Positions 44,976 through 53,183 of a DNA stretch of 64,000 nt are shown piece by piece. Position numbers and translations under genes: made by a program. The stretch is from Flavobacterium kayseriense (lineage in GTDB: Bacteria > Bacteroidota > Bacteroidia > Flavobacteriales > Flavobacteriaceae): contig NZ_JACRUI010000002.1 in the NCBI RefSeq assembly GCF_014305095.1, positions 1 to 64,000 of the forward strand, read 5' to 3'. The stretch's first letter is position 1. Each line of letters begins with the position of its first letter. Below the pieces are notes generated by a model. The model did no database searches, had not been told where the DNA came from, and saw nothing but the letters and a program-made list of their open reading frames with translations.

Positions 44976-45124
44976 GCTTTTAGATTAAAGCAATATATCA
45001 TTAAATCATTTCCTAAAATATAAAGGAATTATAGTCGATGAAAAAAAGTGTTGCCATACATCCTCTTATTTACCCTTAGACAAATCTACTTTATGGCAGT
45101 CAAAATATTTTCGATTAAACTTTG

Positions 45125-45132
45125 TATCTTTG
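45125..45132 (+). promoter_or_regulatory. -7 box of the NYN-LOTUS gene
   Basis: TATCTTTG matches TAnnTTTG and lies 22 bases before the ATG at 45155. Confidence 0.6.
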
Positions 45133-45154
45133 AAAAAAATATACACTGTACTTT

Positions 45155-45952
45155 ATGCCTCAAATAACTAAAGAACTTAAACTTGCCGTACTGATTGATG
45201 CCGATAATGTTCCTTACAGTAACGTGAAAGGGATGATGGAAGAAATAACTAAATTTGGAACACCCACAACAAAGCGTATTTATGCTGATTGGACCCGTCC
45301 GAATGCCAGTGGTTGGAAAGGCGTTTTATTAGAGCATGCTATTACTCCAATACAACAGTACAGTTATACATCTGGTAAAAACTCATCAGATTCAGCATTG
45401 ATTATTGATGCGATGGATTTATTATATACCGGAAAATTAGATGGGTTTTGTATTGTTTCAAGCGACAGTGATTTCACGCGTTTAGCTATTCGTTTAAGAG
45501 AAGCGGGTATGAAAGTAATAGGAATAGGTGAACAAAAAACACCAAAACCTTTTATAAGCGCCTGTGATCGTTTCATATTTATAGAGGTCTTAGACGGTGC
45601 CATCAAGAAAAAAACCCCTAAGCAAAATACCGATCCGAAGAAGACAGTCGAAAAAACAACTGTTAAAACAACAGAGAAGCCTACTCAAAAGCCGTTAAAC
45701 AAAATAGACGAGCCGACTATTGAATTGATAGAATCAACTATTGAAGATATTGGTGATGACGATGGCTGGGCATTTCTTGGCGATGTAGGAAATTATATTG
45801 TAAAGAAAAAACCAGAGTTTGACCCTCGAAATTATGGTTTCGTAAAACTTACGCCAATGTTAAAAACGCTAACTGATATTCTTGAAATTGATGAAAGAGA
45901 ATCAGACAAAAAAGGTATCAAACACGTTTTTGTACGCTTGCGCTACAGTTAA
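45155..45952 (+). CDS. NYN-domain putative ribonuclease with C-terminal LOTUS domain
   Basis: The 265-residue protein combines an N-terminal NYN (PIN-like) nuclease domain (about 8-150) with a Lys/Thr/Pro-rich linker (about 150-185) and a C-terminal OST-HTH/LOTUS winged helix (about 190-263). Conserved acidic residues of the nuclease are seen in VLIDADNVP, NSSDSALIIDAMDLL and VSSDSDFTRL. The LOTUS part shows DDDGWAFLGDVGNYIVKKKPEFDPRNYGFVKLTPMLKTL. NYN domains cleave RNA with metal ions, and LOTUS domains bind RNA, including G-quadruplex RNA in some cases. This predicts RNA cleavage at recruited targets. The gene overlaps the converging kinase gene by 4 bases. Confidence 0.92.
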   Translation: MPQITKELKLAVLIDADNVPYSNVKGMMEEITKFGTPTTKRIYADWTRPNASGWKGVLLEHAITPIQQYSYTSGKNSSDSALIIDAMDLLYTGKLDGFCIVSSDSDFTRLAIRLREAGMKVIGIGEQKTPKPFISACDRFIFIEVLDGAIKKKTPKQNTDPKKTVEKTTVKTTEKPTQKPLNKIDEPTIELIESTIEDIGDDDGWAFLGDVGNYIVKKKPEFDPRNYGFVKLTPMLKTLTDILEIDERESDKKGIKHVFVRLRYS

Positions 45953-48327
45953 ATCAACTCCTTTACAATTTTATACAAAAGCTCTTTTTTAAGAGGTTTA
46001 GAGATATAATTGTTCATCCCTATTTCCTTAGTTCGCAATTTGGTCCCTTCCATTACATCAGCTGTAACTGCAATGATTGGAATAGAGGCGTTATTAGCAC
46101 CTACAGCACCATTTCTTATAGCTATTGTTGCTTCGTATCCATCCATTACTGGCATTTGCAAATCCATTAGAACTAAGTCAATTTCGTGATCTTTAAATGC
46201 ATCAAGGCCTTCTTGACCATTCATTACGTATATCATAGTTGTATTTAACCATTTTTTGGTGATCATTTTAATAACCATTTGATTAACGGAATTATCCTCG
46301 ACCACTAAAATAGTTTTACCACCCAAATCACATACCTCTGCGACCTCTACTGCGATTATGGGTTCTTGCTTTTTCTTAGCGGTATCAAATTCAAGGCAAA
46401 CAGAAAAAGTAGTACCCTTCTCAAGATTACTTTTTACCTCGATACTACCTGACTGCTTATCAACCAAAGTTTTTACTATGTATAGTCCCAAACCTAAACC
46501 CCCAAATTTCCGTGAATTATCTATTGAGTTCTGGGAGAAAGAATCGTAAATTCTAGCAATCTTATCTTCTGCAATACCCACACCTGAATCCTCAACGGTA
46601 AGCATAAGGCTAACTTTAGTACCTAAAAGCTTTTTATTTTCGACTTTAAATAAAACAAAACCTTCAGATGTGAATTTTATCGCATTGTTAATTAAATTAT
46701 TAATAATTTGAGACAATCTCATCTCGTCACCTACAAGAAGTTCCGGAAGCAGATCAGGTTTAGAAAATACAAAATCCAAACCTTTTTCTGAAGCTCTATT
46801 TTGTGCACTAATTACAATGTCATCTAAAAGCGAAGCTACATTAAAGGGAATTCTATCAAGCTGTAATTCATTTTTCTCAATTTTAGAAAAATCTAGAATA
46901 TCATTAACCGAACTAAGCAAAGTTTGCGACGAATATTTAATAACCCTGCAATTATTCTTAATGTTATCATCTTTGACCTCTGTCGAAATGGAATCAATTA
47001 GATTCATAATCGCGTTAAGAGGAGTTCTTAGCTCATGACTAATATTTGATAAAAAATAAGATTTTAAATCATTCATCTCTTGAGATCGAACTAAAGCTAA
47101 TCTATACAACTCGTTTTTTTCGTTTTTTAAATTCCGAATTAAGTTGGACATGGAAAGAGACAGGAAAATAAGTTCTAAACCGGTTCCAATTTTTGAACTA
47201 TTTTGAGTGGTAAAGGTGTTCTCTATTAATCCAAGATTATTGAGAATAAAAACGCCAAAGCCAAATATTAAAAAAAAGATTCCTATTGTAAAAAAAGTAT
47301 CAATTGGCTTCTTTTTAACATACAAATATACAATTGAAAAAATAATCAGAAGTAAAAAAACGAGAACGAGCAAATTAACAATCTTGTAACAATAGGGCAA
47401 AGCGGCCGGGACAAGTGCAGAGAAAAACAGCAAAACAGCTAACAAAATATAACTCACATTAAACAAACGGTAAAGCGCTTTACTGTGTGTTTTGATATTC
47501 AAAAAAACTTCACTGTATTTCCCTGATAAAAAAGCACCAATTATAGCAAAAAACAATACCGCATGATTCGAAAACCAACCTCCAGAAGGTGTAACGTACT
47601 GAAAGAAAAAACCATCCAAAGCAAATTGCAAAAGTCCTACAGAGATTACATACAAAGAGTAATATAAAAATGTGGATTCATTTAAAGCGAAAAAGAAAAA
47701 TAAATAAATAATCGCAACGATAGACAAGATACCGTAGAAGATACCAAAAAGGAACTGCTCCATGGAATTCATCTCAACAAAACCATCAGCTGAATATAGA
47801 GTAAGTGGCAGTTTTAGTACTTCGCCATCGCTTTTAACATGTAAAAATAAATTTAAATTAGCATTAGGCTTTATCCTCAAATCAAAAATACTTCTACGAT
47901 TGGGATGACTACGATCTTTGTAAGCGATGCCATCTCCACTAATTTCCTTGGTTATTTCTCCACTCTCAAGATCGACAATGTATAATTCGACTAGATTAGT
48001 AATAGGTCTTGCCGTTTCCAGATAATAATGCAATTCAGCATTAGTATTATTAACAATCTTTGTCAGTGACCAAAAATGACTTTCAGTGAACCCAAGATAA
48101 TCAGTAGTGTATTTAAAATTTATAGGATTTAAGGTTTCAAAATTATTTGCAACATATTCAACATCTAACTCCTTGTCTCCTACATCTGCTAAGAACGTAT
48201 GATTATGCAAAGAAACCTTATTTGGTAAAGCGTCTGCCTTAAATACAAACTGACAATAAGTTTTTGAAAAGGATAAAAAAAACAAAACTCCAAGAATAAT
48301 CTTGGCAATATGGGTATTGTTATGCAT
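45949..48327 (-). CDS. 7TMR-DISM hybrid sensor histidine kinase
   Basis: The 792-residue protein has a signal peptide (to about 25) and an extracellular 7TMR-DISM sensing domain (about 30-190, YLGFTESHFWSLTKI). Seven membrane helices (about 190-400) and a short coiled coil precede the kinase. The phosphoacceptor His is in FLSNISHELRTPLNAI, with the ATPase N box NNLINNAIKFTSEG and G boxes DSGVGIAEDKI and GLGLGLYIV. A C-terminal receiver follows with LVVEDNSVNQ, the phospho-Asp in LVLMDLQMPVMDG and Lys in ISKPL. There is no DNA-binding output, so signalling must pass on through a phosphotransfer partner elsewhere. The last 4 bases overlap the NYN-LOTUS gene. Confidence 0.95.
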   Translation of the reverse strand: MHNNTHIAKIILGVLFFLSFSKTYCQFVFKADALPNKVSLHNHTFLADVGDKELDVEYVANNFETLNPINFKYTTDYLGFTESHFWSLTKIVNNTNAELHYYLETARPITNLVELYIVDLESGEITKEISGDGIAYKDRSHPNRRSIFDLRIKPNANLNLFLHVKSDGEVLKLPLTLYSADGFVEMNSMEQFLFGIFYGILSIVAIIYLFFFFALNESTFLYYSLYVISVGLLQFALDGFFFQYVTPSGGWFSNHAVLFFAIIGAFLSGKYSEVFLNIKTHSKALYRLFNVSYILLAVLLFFSALVPAALPYCYKIVNLLVLVFLLLIIFSIVYLYVKKKPIDTFFTIGIFFLIFGFGVFILNNLGLIENTFTTQNSSKIGTGLELIFLSLSMSNLIRNLKNEKNELYRLALVRSQEMNDLKSYFLSNISHELRTPLNAIMNLIDSISTEVKDDNIKNNCRVIKYSSQTLLSSVNDILDFSKIEKNELQLDRIPFNVASLLDDIVISAQNRASEKGLDFVFSKPDLLPELLVGDEMRLSQIINNLINNAIKFTSEGFVLFKVENKKLLGTKVSLMLTVEDSGVGIAEDKIARIYDSFSQNSIDNSRKFGGLGLGLYIVKTLVDKQSGSIEVKSNLEKGTTFSVCLEFDTAKKKQEPIIAVEVAEVCDLGGKTILVVEDNSVNQMVIKMITKKWLNTTMIYVMNGQEGLDAFKDHEIDLVLMDLQMPVMDGYEATIAIRNGAVGANNASIPIIAVTADVMEGTKLRTKEIGMNNYISKPLKKELLYKIVKELI

Positions 48328-48726
48328 ATCTATAGGTTAAAAATGGGGCGCATTAAGAATCATTAAAAACTATACTCAGAATTCAAGGAGTCGAAAGATA
48401 GAATTATTTTTGTTAAGGTATCAAAATTTAAAACAAAAAATAATCAAATTTTGCCATTCAGTAATTGAAATAAAACGCACACTGAAGACAATATAATTAT
48501 TTAATCAAAAAAATCCTATAACCCTATATTCAACTTTAATACTCATAAAGCACCTACGTTATATAAGATTATAAAGTTTGTCGAAATAAGAATAAAAAAA
48601 TAAAAATGAAACAAAATTAAAATAAGATAAAGTAACATGGTAAAAAACGCTACATTAAATAATCAAAAAAAATATGCTTTATCAAATACCTAAATATCCA
48701 TCGAGATATTAAATAGTAATAAAACC
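48328..48726. other. AT-rich intergenic region, no gene seen
   Basis: About 400 bases of very AT-rich DNA lie between the divergent kinase and rdgB genes. I find no open frame of note, no strong hairpin and no copy of the hairpin element. It presumably holds the kinase promoter. Confidence 0.6.
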
Positions 48727-48734
48727 TATATTTG
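48727..48734 (+). promoter_or_regulatory. -7 box of rdgB
   Basis: TATATTTG matches TAnnTTTG and lies 22 bases before the ATG at 48757. Confidence 0.6.
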
Positions 48735-48756
48735 TAATTAAACTCAAAAAAAAAAT

Positions 48757-49332
48757 ATGAAACTTGTCTTTGCTTCCAATAACAAAAACAAAATAGCTGA
48801 ACTTCAAAGCATGCTACCTAGCAATATCACTATATTAAGCTTAGAAAGTATAGGTTGCTTCGAAGATATTCCAGAAACCGCAGATACGATAGAAGGAAAT
48901 GCTATACTGAAAGCAAATTATGTTACAGAAAAATTTGGTTACGATTGTTTTGCTGATGACACTGGCCTGGAAGTAACAGCATTAAATGGTGAACCGGGAG
49001 TTTACTCCGCGAGATATGCAGGAGAACAAAAAAATTCCGACGACAACATGAATAAATTACTTAGCGATCTATCTGATAAAAATGACAGAAGCGCACAATT
49101 TAAAACAGTAATTGCGCTTAATTATAAAGGAACACAACAACTATTTACAGGAATAGCAAAAGGACATATTAAATTAGAAAAAACAGGAACAGGAGGCTTT
49201 GGGTACGACCCTATTTTCCAACCAAATGAATACACAGAAACTTTTGCGCAACTATCTGCAATTGTTAAAAACACAATAAGCCATAGAGGAAAAGCGACAC
49301 ACCAATTACTTAATTATTTGAACACATTGTAA
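48757..49332 (+). CDS. rdgB: Non-canonical purine NTP pyrophosphatase (RdgB/HAM1)
   Basis: The 191-residue house-cleaning enzyme hydrolyses dITP, ITP and XTP to the monophosphates. Family motifs are FASNNKNKIAEL (4-15), the catalytic-metal region FADDTGLEVTALNGEPGVYSARYAG (about 70-94), GTGGFGYDPIF (about 147-157) and the closing SHRGKA. All expected Asp, Lys and Glu positions are present and the length is normal. It has its own promoter. The following 200-base gap to the helicase is AT-rich and has no obvious terminator. Confidence 0.96.
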   Translation: MKLVFASNNKNKIAELQSMLPSNITILSLESIGCFEDIPETADTIEGNAILKANYVTEKFGYDCFADDTGLEVTALNGEPGVYSARYAGEQKNSDDNMNKLLSDLSDKNDRSAQFKTVIALNYKGTQQLFTGIAKGHIKLEKTGTGGFGYDPIFQPNEYTETFAQLSAIVKNTISHRGKATHQLLNYLNTL

Positions 49333-49509
49333 AAAGTAATGAAAATCATTATTTTTTGCATAAAAAAACAATTACCTAACTTCTTTTGGCAATTAAATTT
49401 ACCTATCATCAAAATAGAATCAAAAAAATAAAATACAACTTTTTGATAATCAAACACTAACAAAACATTAAATCTTAACATTCCATTAGTTTATATGAAT
49501 AATTTAGAG

Positions 49510-49517
49510 TAATTTTG
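49510..49517 (+). promoter_or_regulatory. -7 box of the 49539 helicase gene
   Basis: TAATTTTG matches TAnnTTTG and is followed by CACCC. It overlaps the TTG at 49515 that would begin a longer frame, so translation must start at the ATG at 49539. Confidence 0.6.
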
Positions 49518-49538
49518 CACCCTATTTTAAAAATACAT

Positions 49539-51458
49539 ATGAATAAATTTGAACAATTAGGATTGAGTGAATCGTTACTGAAAGCGATTTTAGATCTAGG
49601 ATTTGAGAATCCGAGCGAAGTACAGGAGAAAGCGATTCCCCTATTATTGGAAAAAGATACAGATATGGTTGCGTTGGCTCAGACAGGGACAGGGAAAACG
49701 GCAGCTTTTGGTTTTCCAGTTATCCAAAAAATTGATGCCAACAACAGAAATACTCAGGCATTGATTTTATCTCCAACGCGTGAGTTATGTTTGCAGATTA
49801 CTAACGAACTTAAAAACTACTCTAAATACGAAAAAGGTATTAATGTGGTAGCAGTTTACGGCGGGGCTAGCATTACAGAACAAGCAAGAGACATTAAAAG
49901 AGGAGCACAAATTATTGTAGCAACTCCTGGAAGAATGCAAGACATGATTAATAGAGGTCTGGTAAATATTACTGGAATCAACTATTGTATTCTTGACGAA
50001 GCAGATGAAATGTTAAACATGGGATTCTATGAAGACATTGTTAATATTTTATCTACAACACCAGACGATAAAAACACATGGTTGTTTTCTGCAACAATGC
50101 CTGCTGAAGTAGCACGTATAGGAAAGCAATTTATGACTGACCCTGTTGAAGTTACAGTAGGAGCTAAGAACTCAGGTTCAGCAACAGTATCTCACGAATT
50201 TTACTTAGTAAACGCTCGTGATCGTTACGAAGCTTTGAAACGTTTAGCTGATGCTAATCCAGACATCTTCTCAGTAGTTTTTTGTAGAACAAAACGTGAT
50301 ACACAAGCTGTTGCTGAGAAATTGGTTGAAGATGGATACAGCGCTGCTGCATTGCATGGAGATTTATCTCAAGCACAACGTGATGGCGTAATGAAGTCAT
50401 TTAGAGGTCGTCAAATTCAAATGCTTGTTGCTACTGACGTTGCTGCACGTGGAATTGATGTTGATAATATTACTCACGTAGTAAACTACCAACTTCCTGA
50501 CGAAATAGAAACTTACAATCACCGTTCAGGACGAACAGGTCGTGCTGGTAGATTAGGTACCTCTATTGTAATCGTAACTAAAAGTGAATTGCGTAAAATC
50601 TCTTCTATCGAGAGAATTATCAAGCAAAAATTTGAAGAAAAAACAATTCCTTCAGGTATTGAAATTTGTGAGATTCAATTATTGCATTTAGCAACTAAAA
50701 TTAAAGATACTGAAGTTGATCATGAAATTGACAACTACTTACCAGCTATCAACAATGTTCTTGAAGATTTATCAAAAGAAGAATTGATTAAGAAAATGGT
50801 TTCAGTAGAATTTAATCGTTTTATCAATTACTATAAAAAAACTAGAGACCTATCTTCTCAATCAGGTGAAAGACGTGAAAGAAGCGATGATAGAGAACCT
50901 AGAGAAAACAATAATGGTGGCGCAACAAGATATTTCGTGAACATTGGTTCTAGAGATAATTTCGACTGGATGTCATTAAAAGATTACTTAAAAGAAACAT
51001 TAGACTTAGGTCGTGATGACGTATTTAAAGTAGATGTAAAAGAAGGATTCTCTTTCTTTAATACTGACCCAGAACATACTGACAAAGTAATGGAAGTATT
51101 GAACAACGTACAATTAGAAGGTCGTCGTATCAATGTTGAAATTTCTAAAAATGATGGTGGCGGAAGACGTGATCACAATGGTAGAAGTTCTGGCGGAAGT
51201 TTTGGTGGTGGAAGAAGTTCAGCTCCAAGAAGAGAAGGAAACTTCGCACCAAGAAGAGAAGGATCTGGCGGTGGATTTAGATCTGACAGAAACGCACCAA
51301 GAGAGGGCGGTTTTGGAGGAAGAAGTTCTGCTCCACGTGAAGGTGGTTTTGGAGGAAGAAGTTCTGCACCTAGAAGTGAAGGATCATCAGACAGAGCACC
51401 TAGACGCTCAGAAAGCCATGGTGACTCACCTAGACCAAGAAGACCAAGAAGAGACTAA
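49539..51458 (+). CDS. DEAD-box RNA helicase, DeaD/CsdA type
   Basis: The 639-residue helicase has the full motif set: NPSEVQEKAIP (Q), AQTGTGKT, PTREL, ATPGR, LDEADEML (a true DEAD), SAT, VATDVAARGIDVDN and HRSGRTGRAG. After the core comes a dimerisation-type region and a DbpA-like RNA-binding domain (about 455-535, TRYFVNIGSRDNFDWMSLKDYL). The tail of about 100 residues is low-complexity and Gly/Arg/Ser-rich with repeated GGFGGRSSAPRE units. Such proteins act in cold adaptation, ribosome assembly and RNA decay. The start is ATG 49539; the frame extends 8 codons to a TTG that lies in the promoter box. Confidence 0.94.
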   Translation: MNKFEQLGLSESLLKAILDLGFENPSEVQEKAIPLLLEKDTDMVALAQTGTGKTAAFGFPVIQKIDANNRNTQALILSPTRELCLQITNELKNYSKYEKGINVVAVYGGASITEQARDIKRGAQIIVATPGRMQDMINRGLVNITGINYCILDEADEMLNMGFYEDIVNILSTTPDDKNTWLFSATMPAEVARIGKQFMTDPVEVTVGAKNSGSATVSHEFYLVNARDRYEALKRLADANPDIFSVVFCRTKRDTQAVAEKLVEDGYSAAALHGDLSQAQRDGVMKSFRGRQIQMLVATDVAARGIDVDNITHVVNYQLPDEIETYNHRSGRTGRAGRLGTSIVIVTKSELRKISSIERIIKQKFEEKTIPSGIEICEIQLLHLATKIKDTEVDHEIDNYLPAINNVLEDLSKEELIKKMVSVEFNRFINYYKKTRDLSSQSGERRERSDDREPRENNNGGATRYFVNIGSRDNFDWMSLKDYLKETLDLGRDDVFKVDVKEGFSFFNTDPEHTDKVMEVLNNVQLEGRRINVEISKNDGGGRRDHNGRSSGGSFGGGRSSAPRREGNFAPRREGSGGGFRSDRNAPREGGFGGRSSAPREGGFGGRSSAPRSEGSSDRAPRRSESHGDSPRPRRPRRD

Positions 51459-51544
51459 CATTTAGTTAATTTTCTTATAATAATACTAAGAAACTACAAA
51501 ATATTTAATCTTGTTTTACTACTTTTAAAGTTTTAAATCAGTAT

Positions 51545-52315
51545 ATGAAATATTTTGTAGTTTTCTTTTTTTTAACACTTACCTTCTCTGTCGCTACTGC
51601 ACAGGAAGCCTTACATTCACAAAAAGTTACTGGTTATCTATATAACGATAATACTAAGACTGCTTTAGCAAATGTAAATGTCATTAATATAAATAAAGTA
51701 AGAGGCGCAAGAACAAACTCTGAAGGTTATTTTGAAATTGATGTACATCCTTCAGATACTCTTCACCTTTCCTTACTAGGTTTTCAATCCTTACGCGTGA
51801 AAGTAACAAATGACTGGATTAAGAATAAAGTTGCTAAAATTTTTCTAACCGAAAAAGCAATAGCTCTTGAAGAAGTAGTCATTCGTCCCTTTAACTTAAC
51901 TGGTTACTTAGAAGTAGACTCCAAAACAATTCCGACTAAAGAAAATTATCGATACAGTATTTCAGGATTAACCTCTGGATATGAAGCAGGCCAAAATTCA
52001 GCTGGTGCTTTTGGCAAAGTGCTAGGTTCTATTTTTAACCCCGCCGATATGCTTTATAATTTCTTTGGAAAAAACCCTAAGGAATTAAAAAAATTGAAGG
52101 AGATGAAGAAAGACGACACCGTTCGTAATCTATTGGAATCCAAATTTGATAGAGAAACATTAGCAGTATTATTAGGAATAGATAAAAAAGATATACCTGA
52201 AATATTACAACGATGTAACTACTCTGAGTCTTTTATAAAAACAGCTAACGACCTCCAAATAATGGATGCCATAAGTGGTTGTTATGAAGAATATAAAATC
52301 CTTAAAAAAAGGTAA
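51545..52315 (+). CDS. Secreted CarboxypepD_reg-like domain protein
   Basis: The 256-residue protein has a signal peptide (to about 20, VATAQ). A carboxypeptidase-regulatory-like beta-sandwich follows (about 25-115, VTGYLYNDNTKTALANVNVININKVRGARTNSEGYFEI), the module also found at the front of SusC proteins. The C-terminal half (about 120-256) is charged, contains NFFGKNPKELKKLKEMKKDD and a Cys pair (RCNYSESF, SGCYEEY), and has no barrel. I do not know its function; a periplasmic or envelope scaffold role is plausible. It probably shares a transcript with the next secreted protein. Confidence 0.8.
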   Translation: MKYFVVFFFLTLTFSVATAQEALHSQKVTGYLYNDNTKTALANVNVININKVRGARTNSEGYFEIDVHPSDTLHLSLLGFQSLRVKVTNDWIKNKVAKIFLTEKAIALEEVVIRPFNLTGYLEVDSKTIPTKENYRYSISGLTSGYEAGQNSAGAFGKVLGSIFNPADMLYNFFGKNPKELKKLKEMKKDDTVRNLLESKFDRETLAVLLGIDKKDIPEILQRCNYSESFIKTANDLQIMDAISGCYEEYKILKKR

Positions 52316-52421
52316 TTCTTATCTACTTGCAAGTCAAAAACTATCTATAAAATCAGTATGGATTAGTAAAGAATATCTTAAAAAATTATTTATATCTTCG
52401 TTAAAATTAATTATTTATAAA

Positions 52422-52952
52422 ATGAAAAATCTATTTGCAGTTTTAACTGTTATAAGCATCACATTATTCTCAGTCGCTGCTAAAAGTCAAACCAAGTTTA
52501 ATGTACAAAAAGCAGGAAACATTTTTGACATTAGCATACCTGACTATATGACGCGTACCATTGGACTAAATGATGTAGCGACAGTACAATATAAAAATAG
52601 TGTAAAGGATATTTATACTATAGTGATTGAAGATAGTAAAGAAGAATTAACTATCGCTGATATTTTTTATACATCACTTCAAGAGTTCCAAGAAGAATTT
52701 GAAGCAGACTTTATAAAAGACGAAGAAAAGAGAACTAGTAGCAAACCAATATTTACAACAAAAAACAATATCAATTTTGCCGAGTATGATGTGTCATACT
52801 ATGACAAAGAACTGAAAATTGATGTATATTACTTAGTAGGAATTGCAGAAACAAAATCACATTTTTACAAAATATTATCATGGACTAATTTAGAAAATAA
52901 AGAGAAATTTAAAACTGATTTTCAAAAAATACTCTATAGTCTAAAACAGTAA
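52422..52952 (+). CDS. Secreted protein of unknown function
   Basis: The 176-residue product begins MKNLFAVLTVISITLFSVAA, a clear signal peptide cleaved near KSQ. The start at 52422 is chosen because the open frame extends 49 codons upstream through the end of the previous gene without any signal. The mature part is a compact mixed domain with ISIPDYMTRTIGLNDVATVQYKN and a late YYLVGIAETKSHFYKILSWT strand. The pattern resembles small lipid- or stress-related periplasmic domains, but I cannot name a family. A near-match to the -7 box (TATCTTCG, 52392-52399) precedes it. Confidence 0.78.
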   Translation: MKNLFAVLTVISITLFSVAAKSQTKFNVQKAGNIFDISIPDYMTRTIGLNDVATVQYKNSVKDIYTIVIEDSKEELTIADIFYTSLQEFQEEFEADFIKDEEKRTSSKPIFTTKNNINFAEYDVSYYDKELKIDVYYLVGIAETKSHFYKILSWTNLENKEKFKTDFQKILYSLKQ

Positions 52953-53026
52953 ATTTAAAACCAAAGTGCAATTCACCTTTTATAAAAATAAAACACCAAT
53001 TTGCTCTTTTATTCTAACAGAACAAA

Positions 53027-53044
53027 TATGTTATGCATAACATA
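53027..53044. promoter_or_regulatory. Perfect 18-bp palindrome upstream of a small gene
   Basis: TATGTTATGCATAACATA is a perfect inverted repeat without spacer, ending 28 bases before the ATG at 53073. The length and symmetry fit a dimeric repressor site. No regulator that would bind it is evident nearby. Confidence 0.45.
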
Positions 53045-53072
53045 CGATTAACTAACTATAAATTAAAAAACC

Positions 53073-53183
53073 ATGGCAAAAAGTCAAGACGCTAAAAAAA
53101 CACAAAAAAAAGAACCCCTTAAAACTGCAAAGGAAAAAAAAGAAGAGAAAAGAGATAAAAAAAATAGCCCTAAAAGAGACTAA
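53073..53183 (+). CDS. 36-residue Lys-rich small protein
   Basis: This short frame begins MAKSQDAKKTQKKEP and is about 40 percent Lys, with the remaining residues mostly Glu, Asp, Thr and Ser; it has no hydrophobic segment. From memory, similar 30-50-residue MAKSxDAKK proteins are widespread in flavobacteria. It would be a disordered, nucleic-acid- or ribosome-associated peptide if expressed. Its stop overlaps the stop of the converging kinase gene by 4 bases. The perfect palindrome just upstream suggests that it is regulated. Confidence 0.65.
   Translation: MAKSQDAKKTQKKEPLKTAKEKKEEKRDKKNSPKRD

Noticed and set aside
49515..49538. Helicase start at TTG 49515
   Set aside because: The codon overlaps the -7 promoter box, and MNKFEQLGLSE at 49539 is the family-like start.
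51180..51440. Short near-identical repeats suggesting a CRISPR-like or minisatellite array
   Set aside because: The repeats keep frame with the GGFGGRSSAPRE protein repeats, have no unique spacers and lie wholly inside a coding region.
51133..51465. 110-codon plus-strand frame overlapping the helicase tail
   Set aside because: It is the +1 shadow of the repetitive Gly/Arg/Ser coding DNA; composition (E, V, L repeats) is artefactual and the real frame is supported by domain structure.
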